In this document: piece by piece, positions 35,646 through 45,184 of the stretch
Layout: each line of letters starts with the position of its first letter
Numbering within the stretch: the first letter of the stretch is position 1
Origin: Achromobacter spanius
GTDB lineage: Bacteria > Pseudomonadota > Gammaproteobacteria > Burkholderiales > Burkholderiaceae_B
DNA length: 64,000 nucleotides
Direction: 5' to 3'
Assembly (NCBI RefSeq): GCF_003994415.1
Contig: NZ_CP034689.1
Location: 2,914,001-2,978,000 of the forward strand
Notes under the pieces: model-generated
The model's input: only the letters and a program-made list of their open reading frames with translations
Databases searched by the model: none
What the model was told of the DNA's origin: nothing
Program-made: the position numbers and the translations under genes

Positions 35646-37084
35646 GCTTGCGCCTTGGTGATGGGCCTGCGCAAATGCCAGGGCGTGGCGGCCTGGAAGG
35701 CGGCGCCCAGGGTAAACAAGCTCATCTCGGCCAAATGCGCCGCCACCAGTTGAACGCCCATCGGCATGCCGGCACTGCACTGGCCCGCCGGCAGCGTCAA
35801 GCAGGGGTGTCCCGTCATGTCGAATACGCAGGTGTAGCGCTGAAGCGCCGCAATCAGTTCGGGCTGCTCGCCTAGCGTGCTGATGGTGTGCAAGGTCAGC
35901 GGCGGCATTGGCTGCACGGGTGTCAGCAGCGCGTCGATGCCGACGAAGAGGGCGTCGACTTTGCCGCGCAGCGCCATGCGGCGCAGCAACAGGCGCTGAT
36001 AGTCCAGGCCAGACAAGGCGTGGCCCGCATCCAGCACCGCCGCCAGGACGGGGCCATACTCCGCGCGGCGCGACGGGTAGGTATCGGCATGGGCCACCGC
36101 GGCTTCCACCGCGCAAATGGCCGCCCAGTCGAGTACCGCCTGTTCGGCGTCCGCAATCGGAAATTGCACCGGGACCAGTGTCGCGCCCAAGTCCTGGAAC
36201 GTCTGCGCGGCCGAGGCCAGCATGCGCTGTGTTTGCGCGTCGACGTGGCTGCCGTTCCAATCGGAATCGATGCCGATCCGCAGGCCGTGCAGAGAGCTGG
36301 TGGCGTGTTGCGTGTAGCGCGGCACGGGCGCCTGCAACGCGGTCGGGTCCAGCGGATCGGCGCCCGCCATGGTCTCCAGCATGACGGCGGCATCTTGCGC
36401 GCTGCGCGCGATGACGCCGATGTGGTCCAACGATGCGGCCAGCTCTATGGTGCCGTGCCGGCTGACGCGGCCCCAGGTCGGCTTGATGCCGGTCAAGCCG
36501 GTGGCGGCGCAGGGCCAGCGGATGGATCCCCCGGTATCCGACGCCGTCGCCGCAAAGCAAAGCCCGGCCGCCGTGGCCACCGCGGAGCCGCTGGACGAGA
36601 TGCCGGTCCAGTAGTCCGCGTTCCAAGGGTTGCGCGGGGGCGTGATGCTTGGGTGGTGATCGGAGTACGCGCCCTCGGTCATCTGCAACTGTCCCAGCAG
36701 GACCGCGCCCGCGTCGCGCAGGCGGCGGACAACGGTGGCGTCATGCGTGGCGGGCGCGTGGCGATGGATCGTCATGCCGGCGGCGGCGGGTACGCTTTTC
36801 TGGCGGCACAGGTCTTTCAGCGCAATAGGAATGCCGTGCAGCGGGCCGCGATATCGCCCCGCGCGTATCTCGGCTTCCGCGTCGCGTGCGGCTTGCAGGG
36901 CCAGGTCGGGCGTTAGGCAAGCGTAGCTGTGCAGTGCGCCGTCGCGGGCTTCGATGCGTTGCAATTGGCGGTGGGTCAGTTCAACCGGCGATACGTCGCG
37001 GGCTTGGATCAAGCTTGCGACATAGGTCAGGTCCTGGTCCAGCAGATCGGCGTCGGCAAGGTGTGTAGTGATGGTCTCATTCAT
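35642..37084 (-). CDS. Amidase-signature family hydrolase
   Basis: 480 residues. The amidase-signature Ser-cisSer-Lys triad is visible: Lys90 (IALKDL), Ser163 in GISSSGSA and nucleophile Ser187 in DTGGSIRW; the 24-residue spacing of the two serines equals that in known family members. Hydrolyses an amide to acid and ammonia; substrate unknown. First gene of the operon with the MFS transporter and divergent from a GcvA-like LysR gene across a 140-base region holding a strong palindrome. Confidence 0.92.
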   Translation of the reverse strand: MNETITTHLADADLLDQDLTYVASLIQARDVSPVELTHRQLQRIEARDGALHSYACLTPDLALQAARDAEAEIRAGRYRGPLHGIPIALKDLCRQKSVPAAAGMTIHRHAPATHDATVVRRLRDAGAVLLGQLQMTEGAYSDHHPSITPPRNPWNADYWTGISSSGSAVATAAGLCFAATASDTGGSIRWPCAATGLTGIKPTWGRVSRHGTIELAASLDHIGVIARSAQDAAVMLETMAGADPLDPTALQAPVPRYTQHATSSLHGLRIGIDSDWNGSHVDAQTQRMLASAAQTFQDLGATLVPVQFPIADAEQAVLDWAAICAVEAAVAHADTYPSRRAEYGPVLAAVLDAGHALSGLDYQRLLLRRMALRGKVDALFVGIDALLTPVQPMPPLTLHTISTLGEQPELIAALQRYTCVFDMTGHPCLTLPAGQCSAGMPMGVQLVAAHLAEMSLFTLGAAFQAATPWHLRRPITKAQA

Positions 37085-37178
37085 ATAGTTAAGCTATTCC
37101 CGGATGAATCGATGTTTCGCAATAATCCGGGTAAATTAGCGGCAATAAGCCAATGCAACAAACCCTGTTTTCTATTGA

Positions 37179-37205
37179 ATTCAGATTAGTAAAACTATTC
37201 TGAAT
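37179..37205. promoter_or_regulatory. 27-base palindromic operator candidate
   Basis: Arms ATTCAGATTAGT (37179-37190) and ACTATTCTGAAT (37194-37205) around AAA are inverted repeats with one mismatch. It lies 20 bases before the LysR start in the divergent LysR/amidase region; size and symmetry suit a LysR-type binding site controlling both directions. Confidence 0.6.
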
Positions 37206-37224
37206 AATGCCGCGATGAACGCTC

Positions 37225-38178
37225 ATGACCCCGTCACGACTGCCCCCGCTTAATGCGCTGCGCGCGTTTGACGCCGCCGCCCGCCATCAGTCCATGAAGG
37301 CCGCGGCGGAAGAACTGTGCGTGACGCCCGGCGCGGTCAGCCAGTTGATCAAGACCTTGGAACAGCACCTGGGCGTGGCGCTCTTTGTGCGAGTGAACCG
37401 GGGCATTCTGCTGACCGATGCCGGCAAGAATTACCTGCCGCCCATTCGCAATGCGTTTCGTCAGATTCTGGATGCCTCGGCTCGCATCGCGGCGCCGCCG
37501 GCAAGCCGCGTGCTGACGGTGGGCACCACCACTTTTTTTGCTTCGGCCTGGTTGATTCCTCGTCTGAACGACTTTCACGCGCGCCATCCCGACATTGACC
37601 TGCAAGTGGTGACCAACAACGCGTTGACGGATTTTTCACGCGACGGCGTGGATATCGCCATCCGGCATGGGCTGGGCCGCTACCCGGGCCTGCAAAGCGA
37701 ACACCTGTTGACGGTGAGCGTCGTGCCGGTGGCATCGGCCAGCCTGGTCGCCTCGTTGGGCATGCCGGCGAATGCGCAAGACCTGCTGCGCTGGCCGCGC
37801 GTGCATGACGAAAAGCGCAGTGGCTGGCAGCTTTGGTTTGCGGCGCAGGGCGTCGAAGATGCAGGCATGCCCAGGGGGCCGGCGTTCGACGACGGCAGCC
37901 TGCTCTTGAAGGCGGTCGCCGCCGGGCAGGGCGCGGGGCTGCTGCCGGTGGCAATGGTGGAAGACGAGCTTGCCACGGGGCGGCTGGTCCGCTTGGCGGA
38001 CGATGCCTGGCTGGAGGACTTTGGCTACTACCTGGTCTGGCCGGGCAGGGGGCCGATGGCGGACAAGGTGCGCGTGTTCCGCGATTGGTTGCGGGCGCCT
38101 CGTGATTCAGGGGTGGTTTCCACGTTAAGTGATGCACGTCAGGCGCTGAACGACGACGCCACGCCCTGCGCTTCGTGA
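37225..38178 (+). CDS. LysR-family regulator, GcvA-like
   Basis: 317 residues: HTH (PPLNALRAFDAAARHQSMKA, ELCVTPGAVSQLIKTLEQHL) of the GcvA type, then the binding domain. Divergent from the amidase-MFS operon, with the palindrome at 37179 between them, so it probably regulates amide use. Its last 40 bases overlap, antisense, the 3' end of the next LysR gene. Confidence 0.92.
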   Translation: MTPSRLPPLNALRAFDAAARHQSMKAAAEELCVTPGAVSQLIKTLEQHLGVALFVRVNRGILLTDAGKNYLPPIRNAFRQILDASARIAAPPASRVLTVGTTTFFASAWLIPRLNDFHARHPDIDLQVVTNNALTDFSRDGVDIAIRHGLGRYPGLQSEHLLTVSVVPVASASLVASLGMPANAQDLLRWPRVHDEKRSGWQLWFAAQGVEDAGMPRGPAFDDGSLLLKAVAAGQGAGLLPVAMVEDELATGRLVRLADDAWLEDFGYYLVWPGRGPMADKVRVFRDWLRAPRDSGVVSTLSDARQALNDDATPCAS

Positions 38179-39044
38179 AGCATCCATTTTGCAAATGCCT
38201 GTAGTGGCGCTTCACTCAACGTGATCGGCTCGGGAAGTACAAGGCAGAAGTGCTTGGCAATCGCTTTGCTGTCCGGCCAAGGCGCGACCAGACGGCCTTG
38301 TTCAAGCTCTGCCTCGATGTAAAGACGCGGCACCAGCGCGACTCCCAGGCCGGCTACCGCCGCCGCGATCAGCATGGAATGCAGATCGTAGCGCGCGCCC
38401 ACCGCCGAATTCGTCAACTCGATGCCGGCCTCTTGAGCGTAACGCTGCCATGCGTCCGGGTTTTGCCGCCTGTGAAGGCGTGGCAGCTCGTCCAGCGACG
38501 TGTTGGCACCGGCTTCCGCCAGCAGAGCCGGGCTACAGACGGGCACCAGCACTTCCTCCAGCAGGTGATGCAGGTGCATTCCCGCCCATGCCGGATGCTC
38601 AAAATGGATGGCCGCGTCGAAACCACTACCCGCAAGAATGAAGGGTTCCATACGCTCGGTGATATGCACGGTGATGTTGGGATGCGCGTTTTGAAAGCGC
38701 TTCAGCCGAGGGATAAGCCAGCGGGTGGCGAAGGTGGGAATAGCGGCGATATCAATCGTCCCGCCTTCGGTGGGCTGCCCCATCACATAAAGGCTGTCTC
38801 GCTCAAGGCGATTCAGGATCTCGCGCACTTGCAGCGCGTATCGCATGCCGTTGGGTGCAAGCCGTACCCGATTCCCCACGCGCTCAAAGAGTGCGACGCC
38901 TAAAAATGCCTCCAGGCGACCGATCTGACGACTGATCGCGCCCTCGGTCAGCGCCAATTCCTGGGCTGCGCGGGCAAAGCTGCCGTGTCGCGCCGCTGCC
39001 TCGAATGCCAGAAGCGCGGAGTTACTGGGAATCTTACGTCGCAT
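38139..39044 (-). CDS. LysR-family regulator, GcvA-like
   Basis: 301 residues: NSALLAFEAAARHGSFARAAQELALTEGAISRQIGR is a GcvA-type HTH. The substrate domain includes IDIAAIPTFATRWLIPRL. Divergent from the small gene at 39210 and the MBL-fold gene, its likely targets. Its stop lies inside the 3' end of the opposing LysR gene (40-base convergent overlap). Confidence 0.92.
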   Translation of the reverse strand: MRRKIPSNSALLAFEAAARHGSFARAAQELALTEGAISRQIGRLEAFLGVALFERVGNRVRLAPNGMRYALQVREILNRLERDSLYVMGQPTEGGTIDIAAIPTFATRWLIPRLKRFQNAHPNITVHITERMEPFILAGSGFDAAIHFEHPAWAGMHLHHLLEEVLVPVCSPALLAEAGANTSLDELPRLHRRQNPDAWQRYAQEAGIELTNSAVGARYDLHSMLIAAAVAGLGVALVPRLYIEAELEQGRLVAPWPDSKAIAKHFCLVLPEPITLSEAPLQAFAKWMLHEAQGVASSFSA

Positions 39045-39209
39045 GGGGGCTCGTTGATGGGGGCGCGCTTGAAGCAGCTTGAGTCAATGTCACTGAAGGC
39101 TGATTTTATATCGCTATATACACGGTAGAGGCGGGTTTAGCATGACCTTACTGCAATGAAATGGGTTTGAGTGCCGAAAGCGCCTAGCCCGTGACGAAGG
39201 ATTTTCCTG

Positions 39210-39737
39210 ATGATCTATACCGTGGAATGCAGCTTCGCTGATCCCAATAGCGAAGCCGAATGGAACGACTTCTACAGTGCTGAAAAACTACCCGCCCTTA
39301 TATCGGTCACGGGCTTTCACACGTCGCAGCGCTTCAAGGCGTTAAGCGTTGATTGCCCGATCTACCTGGCCCTGCACACGATTGACGGCCTGGATGTTCT
39401 GACGGGCGAGGAATACCGCCAGAAGGGCGGCGGCAATTTCGCAAGGTGGCAACAGCACATCACCGACTGGCACCGAAATCTGTACGGAGATATTGGCCAT
39501 GCGCCAGCGGTCAGTAAGGACGAACTCCTTGTGCTGTGTGCAAGCTGCGCCGAGCCTCTGATCCAGATGGGCCTTACCCCCTTGGCCATGCGAGCCGTTG
39601 CGCTCGAGAAGTTTCCGGAGCGTCGTTGGCTGGGCAAACTGCCTTGGCGACAGGCTCGGTTAATCGAGCGCTTGCCTGAAGACGTTCACTTGTATGCGCC
39701 GATGACGGAACAACTGACAAGTTGCCGCAGCGCGTAA
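39210..39737 (+). CDS. Hypothetical protein, dimeric alpha/beta-barrel-like N-terminus
   Basis: 175 residues, soluble. The start MIYTVECSFADPNSEAEWNDFYSAEKLPALISVTGF has the pattern of EthD/DUF4286-like dimeric alpha/beta barrel proteins (beta strand, W-N-x-F/W-Y, LP-x-L-x-x-x-x-GF). The second half is not recognised. It is followed at 106 bases by an MBL-fold hydrolase on the same strand and is divergent from a LysR gene. Confidence 0.75.
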   Translation: MIYTVECSFADPNSEAEWNDFYSAEKLPALISVTGFHTSQRFKALSVDCPIYLALHTIDGLDVLTGEEYRQKGGGNFARWQQHITDWHRNLYGDIGHAPAVSKDELLVLCASCAEPLIQMGLTPLAMRAVALEKFPERRWLGKLPWRQARLIERLPEDVHLYAPMTEQLTSCRSA

Positions 39738-39843
39738 ACCAACGCCATCACGCGCTGTGCTGATTGAAAGGCGCGCATCCGTTGTTCGGTTATGCAGCGC
39801 TGAATATTCAAGCCCGATACTACAAAGTCCACCGGAGAAATTT

Positions 39844-40689
39844 GTGTCCGCCAATCCATTTCCAAGCCAGCAAGCCGGGGATTTCACGGTTACCGCCCTC
39901 AGCGACGGCTACCTAGCCGCCAGCCTGGACTTGCTTTCGAATATCGAGCCGGGCGAGGCCTGCAGAATGCAAAATGCCGCGGGCCAGAACGAGCCGACCG
40001 CTGTCCATATCAATGCCTACTTGGTCCGCGGGGCGGGGCGCACCATGCTTATCGACGGCGGGGCGGGAGGGATTAAACAATGGGGTGGCCGGCTGCTATC
40101 GAATTTATCGCTGGCTGGCGTCGAACCCTCCGACGTCGACACCCTTCTGCTTACACACGCCCATCCCGATCACGTCGGTGGGCTGGTGGACGCAGCCGGA
40201 CAAATCGTCTTTCCAAATGCGCAGCTTGTGGCGCATCAGCGCGAGCTTGCCTTCTGGCAGGATGACGGAAATTTAAGTCGTGCCAGCGAGCGCGCGCGCG
40301 GCAACTTCCTGATCGCGCGTAGAGTATTCGACGGCTACCGAAACATGCTCCGCACTTTCGAGGAAGGCGAGGTGGTTTCCGGTATCAGAGCCTTGCCGCT
40401 ACCGGGGCACACGGATGGACATTCCGGATATCTTTTCGAATCTTCCGATCAGAGCCTGCTTGTTTGGGGAGATATTGTTCATTTTCCCCACATCCAGATT
40501 GAACGGCCGGATGTTTCGATTGCCTTTGATCAGAATCCTTCCCTTGCCGCCGCCACGCGATCCCGGTTGTTGGACATGGTCAGTTCAGAGAAACTCTTGA
40601 TCGCCGGCATGCATTTGGGGGAACTTGGCTTCGCGCGAATAAGACAAAGCCGCGGGCGCTACGGCCTGGTGTATGAGACCGAGGCATGA
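39844..40689 (+). CDS. Metallo-beta-lactamase-fold hydrolase
   Basis: 281 residues with the metal motif THAHPDHVGG (H-x-H-x-D-H), the later LPGHTDGHSGY, VWGDIVH and AGMHLGELG, giving a complete dinuclear zinc set. No reliable export signal. A GTG start after GGAGA is chosen; the frame is open 29 codons more. Typical relatives are lactonases or other ester hydrolases. Probably co-expressed with the preceding small gene. Confidence 0.88.
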   Translation: MSANPFPSQQAGDFTVTALSDGYLAASLDLLSNIEPGEACRMQNAAGQNEPTAVHINAYLVRGAGRTMLIDGGAGGIKQWGGRLLSNLSLAGVEPSDVDTLLLTHAHPDHVGGLVDAAGQIVFPNAQLVAHQRELAFWQDDGNLSRASERARGNFLIARRVFDGYRNMLRTFEEGEVVSGIRALPLPGHTDGHSGYLFESSDQSLLVWGDIVHFPHIQIERPDVSIAFDQNPSLAAATRSRLLDMVSSEKLLIAGMHLGELGFARIRQSRGRYGLVYETEA

Positions 40690-40756
40690 AGCCCCCAAGC
40701 GCTGACCCGTCCTACCTGGACGCGGGGCAAACTCCATATGCGGGCGCCTTGCGCCG

Positions 40757-41371
40757 TCAATCCCTGTGCGCCAGCGCTTGGATAAAACCGCTGCACAACA
40801 GATGATCGTAGCTGTATTCGGCACGAGGGCTGGCACAGTTCACGCTGCTGGCGGGCAGGGCCAGCGCGGTCAGCGTCAGCGCAGCCATGAACATGATCCC
40901 GGCGAGCTTGGGTAGCGCGGACGCCAGGAACTGCCGTCTGCGGTCGCGCGGCAGGCGGCGGATGGGTTGGTTCAGGTCGAAGGCGTCTTGAAGCCGGCGC
41001 GCACGATCGTTGAACAGAAACTGGCGCCATTGCATGCTGGCGATGCAGAAGATCACCGGGAAGAAAAAGCCCAGGATGAGCGCTACGACGCCGCGGTTGC
41101 CAATGATATTCAATTGCCCCAACGCGGCGACGCCGGCGATGCTTGCCAGCGACAGCGTCGCAATCAATGTTGCCACTGCTCGTTCCGCCGCGACCTCATT
41201 TTCCTGGGCCTTCGTCCACAGCTCAAACCGGCGCGGTTCCCAAAACATGGCGGGATCCTCGGGAAGCGCCGGATCTCGCTCGTCATCCTGTCGAAGGTAA
41301 ACGCTGAGTTTGCCCAGGCCGTAGGCGACGATGCCTACAATGATTGCCGTCATTTGTACTGCAAGCGTCAT
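40757..41371 (-). CDS. Hypothetical inner-membrane protein
   Basis: 204 residues with four predicted membrane helices (about 2-20, 66-86, 90-112, 150-172) and a charged loop RRLQDAFDLNQPIRRLPRDRR between the last two. No family recognised. It is convergent with the MBL-fold gene and 47 bases downstream of the VOC gene on the same strand. Confidence 0.75.
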   Translation of the reverse strand: MTLAVQMTAIIVGIVAYGLGKLSVYLRQDDERDPALPEDPAMFWEPRRFELWTKAQENEVAAERAVATLIATLSLASIAGVAALGQLNIIGNRGVVALILGFFFPVIFCIASMQWRQFLFNDRARRLQDAFDLNQPIRRLPRDRRRQFLASALPKLAGIMFMAALTLTALALPASSVNCASPRAEYSYDHLLCSGFIQALAHRD

Positions 41372-41418
41372 GTTGGAACCCTGAAAAGTTGTCTGTCCGG
41401 GGGCGAAGCGTTAATTCC

Positions 41419-41811
41419 TCAGCCTTGCACCGGCGTGCACAGTTCCACCAACGTGCCGTCAGGGCAGCGCAGGTACGACACCACTTGCCCCCACGGCTTG
41501 GCGGTCGGCGCGCTGAGTTCCGTTGCGCCCAGCGACAAGGCCTTGGCGTGGGCGGCGGCAACGTCGTCCGTCACAAAGCGGACCTCCATGCCCAACGGCT
41601 TCGGCGACGCTGACGCTTCGATGTGCCCCGTGGCGAAGTTCATTGCAGCCAGTTCATGCGCGGCGAACGATAGCGTGGTGGCGCCGGTATCAAGTTCTCC
41701 GTACGTTTTGGATTCGTGCAGGAATCGCACCGGAAAGCCAAAGGCGGCTTCAAAAAAAGACAACGACGCCGCTACGTCAGGCACGTAAACGATGGTGTAT
41801 CCAAATTTCAT
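41419..41811 (-). CDS. VOC/glyoxalase-superfamily protein
   Basis: 130 residues with two beta-alpha-beta-beta-beta units: MKFGYTIVYVPDVAASLSFFEAAFGFPV and VAAAHAKALSLGATELSAPT, ending YLRCPDGTLVELCTP. Such proteins are glyoxalases, dioxygenases or antibiotic-binding proteins; the metal ligands cannot be assigned with confidence. Start by family length; the frame is open 40 codons upstream. Confidence 0.88.
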   Translation of the reverse strand: MKFGYTIVYVPDVAASLSFFEAAFGFPVRFLHESKTYGELDTGATTLSFAAHELAAMNFATGHIEASASPKPLGMEVRFVTDDVAAAHAKALSLGATELSAPTAKPWGQVVSYLRCPDGTLVELCTPVQG

Positions 41812-42025
41812 GAGGTGTCCTTGAAAGCCAGGGTTGCGCGCCGACAAACAGGTCGGCGTTGATCGTGGGCATGATACGTGGGCGTTGCGGGGTGCCGACG
41901 TACTTGCGACCGCCCGGCCACAAGAATCCAAAAAAGCCCACGCAATTGTAGTGAGGAATGTGACAAAATGTCAGGCACGTTCCGTCCGGCTGTACCGGTG
42001 AATTCCGTATTGATCAGGTTCTGAA

Positions 42026-43711
42026 ATGACCGTTATCGGTGATCCGTACCTAATCCAACCCCCTGGCGATGGCTCGGGCGGCGCGCAATGCAAACCCGAC
42101 GGTTCTCTGGACCGGCTCGTGCGTCTTGCCCGGCGCCTGTTTGATGTGGACATGGCAATCCTGGCAGGCACCGACGTCGATGGCGAATGGCAGGTGGCGG
42201 ATGGCACACCGCCCGCGAGCTCGCTGCCCTGGTCCATCGAATGCCCGGTGCGTGCCGCCGACGAGCGCCTGCTGGGCAGCTTGCGGCTGCTGCATGGGCA
42301 GGCGCGCGATGTCACCGAGGAAGACAGCCAGGCCCTGACGGACCTGGCCGGCCTGGCGGCCGCGGCCATTGAACAGCGCCATATGCGGTTGAGCGAGCGC
42401 GCCGACGAAGACACCTGGCGCGAAGAAGCCCGAAAGCTGTCGCTGGCCATCGCGGGTAGTGGCACGGGTGTTTGGGACCGCGACGTGGTGACAGGCGAGA
42501 TCACCTATTCGCCCGGCTGGAAGGCCTTGCTTGGCTATTCCGAATCAGAACTCACGACGCGTATCGAAGACGCCTACAACCGCCTGCATCCGGACGACCT
42601 GGACTACGTGCGCGCCGCCATGCAGGACCATTTCGACGGCAAGACCGACAGCTATGAAGTCGAACACCGCATCCGTTGCAAGGACGGCAGCTACAAGTGG
42701 ATCTGCAGCCGTGGCAAGGTTATCAGCCGGGACCCAGCGGGCAGGGCGCTGCGGATGATGGGCACAACCACCGACATCAGCGCGGTGCGCGCCATGTCCG
42801 AGCGGCTCAAGCGCACGGCGGACCTGGTCGTCAACCTGACCGACGCCGTGCCCGGCCTGGTCTTCCAGTGTCGGGCGGTGCCCGAGGGTGGCTCGTGGTT
42901 TTCGTATGTCAGCGCGGGCATCCGGGACATGTTCGAGCTTACCGCCCATGACGTGCTCGCCAGCACCACCGCGATCGAACAACGCATTCATCCCGAGGAC
43001 CTGGCCGCCTATCGCGCATCGCTGCATGCGGCGGCGGCCGCGCTGACGCCGTGGCACCTGGAGTTCCGCGTCTGCCTGCCGGTGCAGGGCCTGCGGTGGC
43101 GGCAGGGGGCCGCCAGCCCGCGCCTCGACGCCGACAATGGCGTGGTGTGGCACGGGTTCGTCACGGACATCACCGACCGCAAGCGCGCTGAATTCGAATT
43201 GCGCGAGCTTGCCGCCACGGACGCGCTGACGACCCTGCCCAACCGCCGCCACTTCATGTCGCACATCGCGGCCGAGCTCACGCGGATCAAGGGGCGGGGC
43301 GGCCTGGGTTCGGCGGTGCTGATGTGCGACCTGGACCACTTCAAGCACATCAACGACACCTGGGGGCACGCCATCGGCGATGGCGTGCTTCAGCATTTTG
43401 CGCACATGCTGCGCGCGCAGTTGCGCGATACCGACCTGGTGGGGCGCATCGGCGGCGAGGAGTTCGCCGTCGTGCTGCCCGATACCGACATCGAAAGCGC
43501 GCACCTGTTCGCCCGGAACGTGCAGCGCCAGATGGCTGACAGGCCGTACCTGTTGGGCGAGCGGCACATACCGCTGACGGTCAGCATCGGCATTTCCACA
43601 TTGCATACCAACGACGACGACGCCGAACTGGCGCTTAGCCGCAGCGACCGTGCGCTGTATTACGCCAAGCAACGGGGGCGCAATCGGATCGAATCGGTGG
43701 AGTTCAGATAG
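42026..43711 (+). CDS. Diguanylate cyclase with GAF and two PAS domains
   Basis: 561 residues. GAF-like domain (about 15-115), PAS with PAC (about 140-258; GEITYSPGWKALLGYSESEL, RIRCKDGSYKWICSRGKVI), second PAS-like domain (about 270-385), and a GGDEF domain (about 395-555). The active-site motif is GGEEF, and an RxxD inhibitory site (RDTD) lies five residues before it. It should make cyclic di-GMP from GTP in response to a cytosolic signal and be product-inhibited. No membrane segment. No partner genes next to it. Confidence 0.94.
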   Translation: MTVIGDPYLIQPPGDGSGGAQCKPDGSLDRLVRLARRLFDVDMAILAGTDVDGEWQVADGTPPASSLPWSIECPVRAADERLLGSLRLLHGQARDVTEEDSQALTDLAGLAAAAIEQRHMRLSERADEDTWREEARKLSLAIAGSGTGVWDRDVVTGEITYSPGWKALLGYSESELTTRIEDAYNRLHPDDLDYVRAAMQDHFDGKTDSYEVEHRIRCKDGSYKWICSRGKVISRDPAGRALRMMGTTTDISAVRAMSERLKRTADLVVNLTDAVPGLVFQCRAVPEGGSWFSYVSAGIRDMFELTAHDVLASTTAIEQRIHPEDLAAYRASLHAAAAALTPWHLEFRVCLPVQGLRWRQGAASPRLDADNGVVWHGFVTDITDRKRAEFELRELAATDALTTLPNRRHFMSHIAAELTRIKGRGGLGSAVLMCDLDHFKHINDTWGHAIGDGVLQHFAHMLRAQLRDTDLVGRIGGEEFAVVLPDTDIESAHLFARNVQRQMADRPYLLGERHIPLTVSIGISTLHTNDDDAELALSRSDRALYYAKQRGRNRIESVEFR

Positions 43712-43747
43712 GAAAATCCGCTGCACCCTTCGTCCGCGTCGACCACG

Positions 43748-44152
43748 TCAATGCGACTGCGCCTCCGGAAAATCCTGCGAAGGGCTGCGAGATCTCGAGA
43801 AGACGAAAGGAATGACTACATGGGAAATGAAAGCCCTATCCTTCTCAGGAAGTCCTGGTCTGCACCACGTTAGCCAAACTAAGCGCGTGGCGAAATCCTG
43901 CAATTCGGAATTGCGGCTGAAACGCTTACCGTTCGCCTCAGCCAACGGCCTGATAGGTACAAACGTGCGATCGGAATATCCGGCGGCGAGAATCGCCACC
44001 GTTTCATCCTCGCCGCTAGGCTTGGGAACCTCAAAGCTACGCAGCTCTGCGCAACTCAGCGGAGGCGCACTAACCAAGTCCGGATTCGCGCCTTTGCCGG
44101 CGCATCCGCCCAACGCGATAGCTACGCCTATTGCCGCCAGTGATGCTCGCAC
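43748..44152 (-). CDS. Small putative lipoprotein
   Basis: 134 residues from a GTG start (VRASLAAIGVAIALGGCAGK), giving a short signal peptide with lipobox LGGC; GGAGAAAGG lies just upstream. An ATG 14 codons further upstream is also possible. The mature part is not recognised (LSCAELRSFEVPKPSGEDETV, WLTWCRPGLPEKD). Probably membrane-anchored in the periplasm. Confidence 0.7.
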   Translation of the reverse strand: MRASLAAIGVAIALGGCAGKGANPDLVSAPPLSCAELRSFEVPKPSGEDETVAILAAGYSDRTFVPIRPLAEANGKRFSRNSELQDFATRLVWLTWCRPGLPEKDRAFISHVVIPFVFSRSRSPSQDFPEAQSH

Positions 44153-44242
44153 TTTGCCTTTCTCCAATCGTGGGGATGGCGAGCATAGATGCACTTGGAT
44201 GTCAGGAGTATTTCTTGAGCCGGCAAGCGAATTGAAGGCTGT

Positions 44243-45166
44243 TCAGATCTTCGCCCACAGGGACTCAACGAGCTTTTTCCCGCGCAGTGCCGCGAGCCAG
44301 CGGTCGGGGATTGCGGCTTCACCGTAGAGCAAGCCCGCCAAACCGCCGGCGATAGCTGCCGTCGTATCCGTGTCGTTCCCCAGTGCAATCGCGCGCTTTA
44401 CGCAGTCTTCGTAGCTGCGGGTCGACAGCAGGCAATGAATGGCCGACCAGAAGCTGTCGACCACATAGCCCGACCCTTGTGGAGGATAGAAACGGCCGTC
44501 CAGTACGATCTTCAACTCGGCTTCTTCCACCAAGCCGGCATAGCGTCCCAGCAATTCATCTTCCGCCGCGCGGACGGCATCAGGTGCTGACTGGCCTTCC
44601 AGGATGCCCATCCCCGTGAGGCAACATAGCGCGCAGCACAATTGCGCGCGTATGTGCCCGTGCGTAATCACGCTTTGCTTGAAGGACAGGGCAATTGCAC
44701 TATCGCGCGAAGGCGCCACCATTAGCACTGGCAAGCATCGCATCAGTGATCCATTGCCGTTGTCTCGCTCATCCGCAGGGCCGGCGGCGGCAGGCGCGGC
44801 GCCTGAAGTCAATGCCTGGAATGCCCGCTGCGTTTGCAATCCAATATCAAAGACCTTGCCGTCGGGGGTGAATCTTCCATCCCGGGCCCAGTCAAGCAGA
44901 TTGATGGCGAGTGCGTGAAGATCGAGATCCCGATCGCGCAATAGCGCATCCAACAGAGCCAGCGCCTGGGCGCCGTCATCACTCCATGTGCCCGGTGGCA
45001 CGCCGGCATGGGCTCGATCGAAGCCAGTGGGCGGCGTCATCTCGATATCGGAATGCGGAGGGATTGATTCCGGGCCGTGGAATTCATAGGGAACGCCTAG
45101 GGCGTCGCCCACCAATAGCCCCAACAGGCATCCGCGCAGGCGGTCTTGGTCAGAGTGGGTTATCAC
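44243..45166 (-). CDS. ADP-ribosylglycohydrolase family protein
   Basis: 307 residues of the DraG/ADP-ribosylation/crystallin J1 fold: DRLRGCLLGLLVGDALGVPYEF at the N-terminus, metal motif WSDDGAQALALLDALL, and the second metal motif GNDTDTTAAIAGGLAGLLYG. Both aspartate pairs for the two Mg ions are present. It removes ADP-ribose from proteins, nucleic acids or small molecules. GTG start, 18 bases after the DUF695-like gene, so the two form an operon. No ADP-ribosyltransferase is visible in the window. Confidence 0.9.
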   Translation of the reverse strand: MITHSDQDRLRGCLLGLLVGDALGVPYEFHGPESIPPHSDIEMTPPTGFDRAHAGVPPGTWSDDGAQALALLDALLRDRDLDLHALAINLLDWARDGRFTPDGKVFDIGLQTQRAFQALTSGAAPAAAGPADERDNGNGSLMRCLPVLMVAPSRDSAIALSFKQSVITHGHIRAQLCCALCCLTGMGILEGQSAPDAVRAAEDELLGRYAGLVEEAELKIVLDGRFYPPQGSGYVVDSFWSAIHCLLSTRSYEDCVKRAIALGNDTDTTAAIAGGLAGLLYGEAAIPDRWLAALRGKKLVESLWAKI

Positions 45167-45184
45167 GGTAAATGCTGCTTATCG

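Noticed and set aside
35646..36626. N-terminal extension of the MFS frame across the amidase gene
   Set aside because: Arg/His-rich antisense-type sequence; the MFS protein begins normally at the ATG overlapping the amidase stop.
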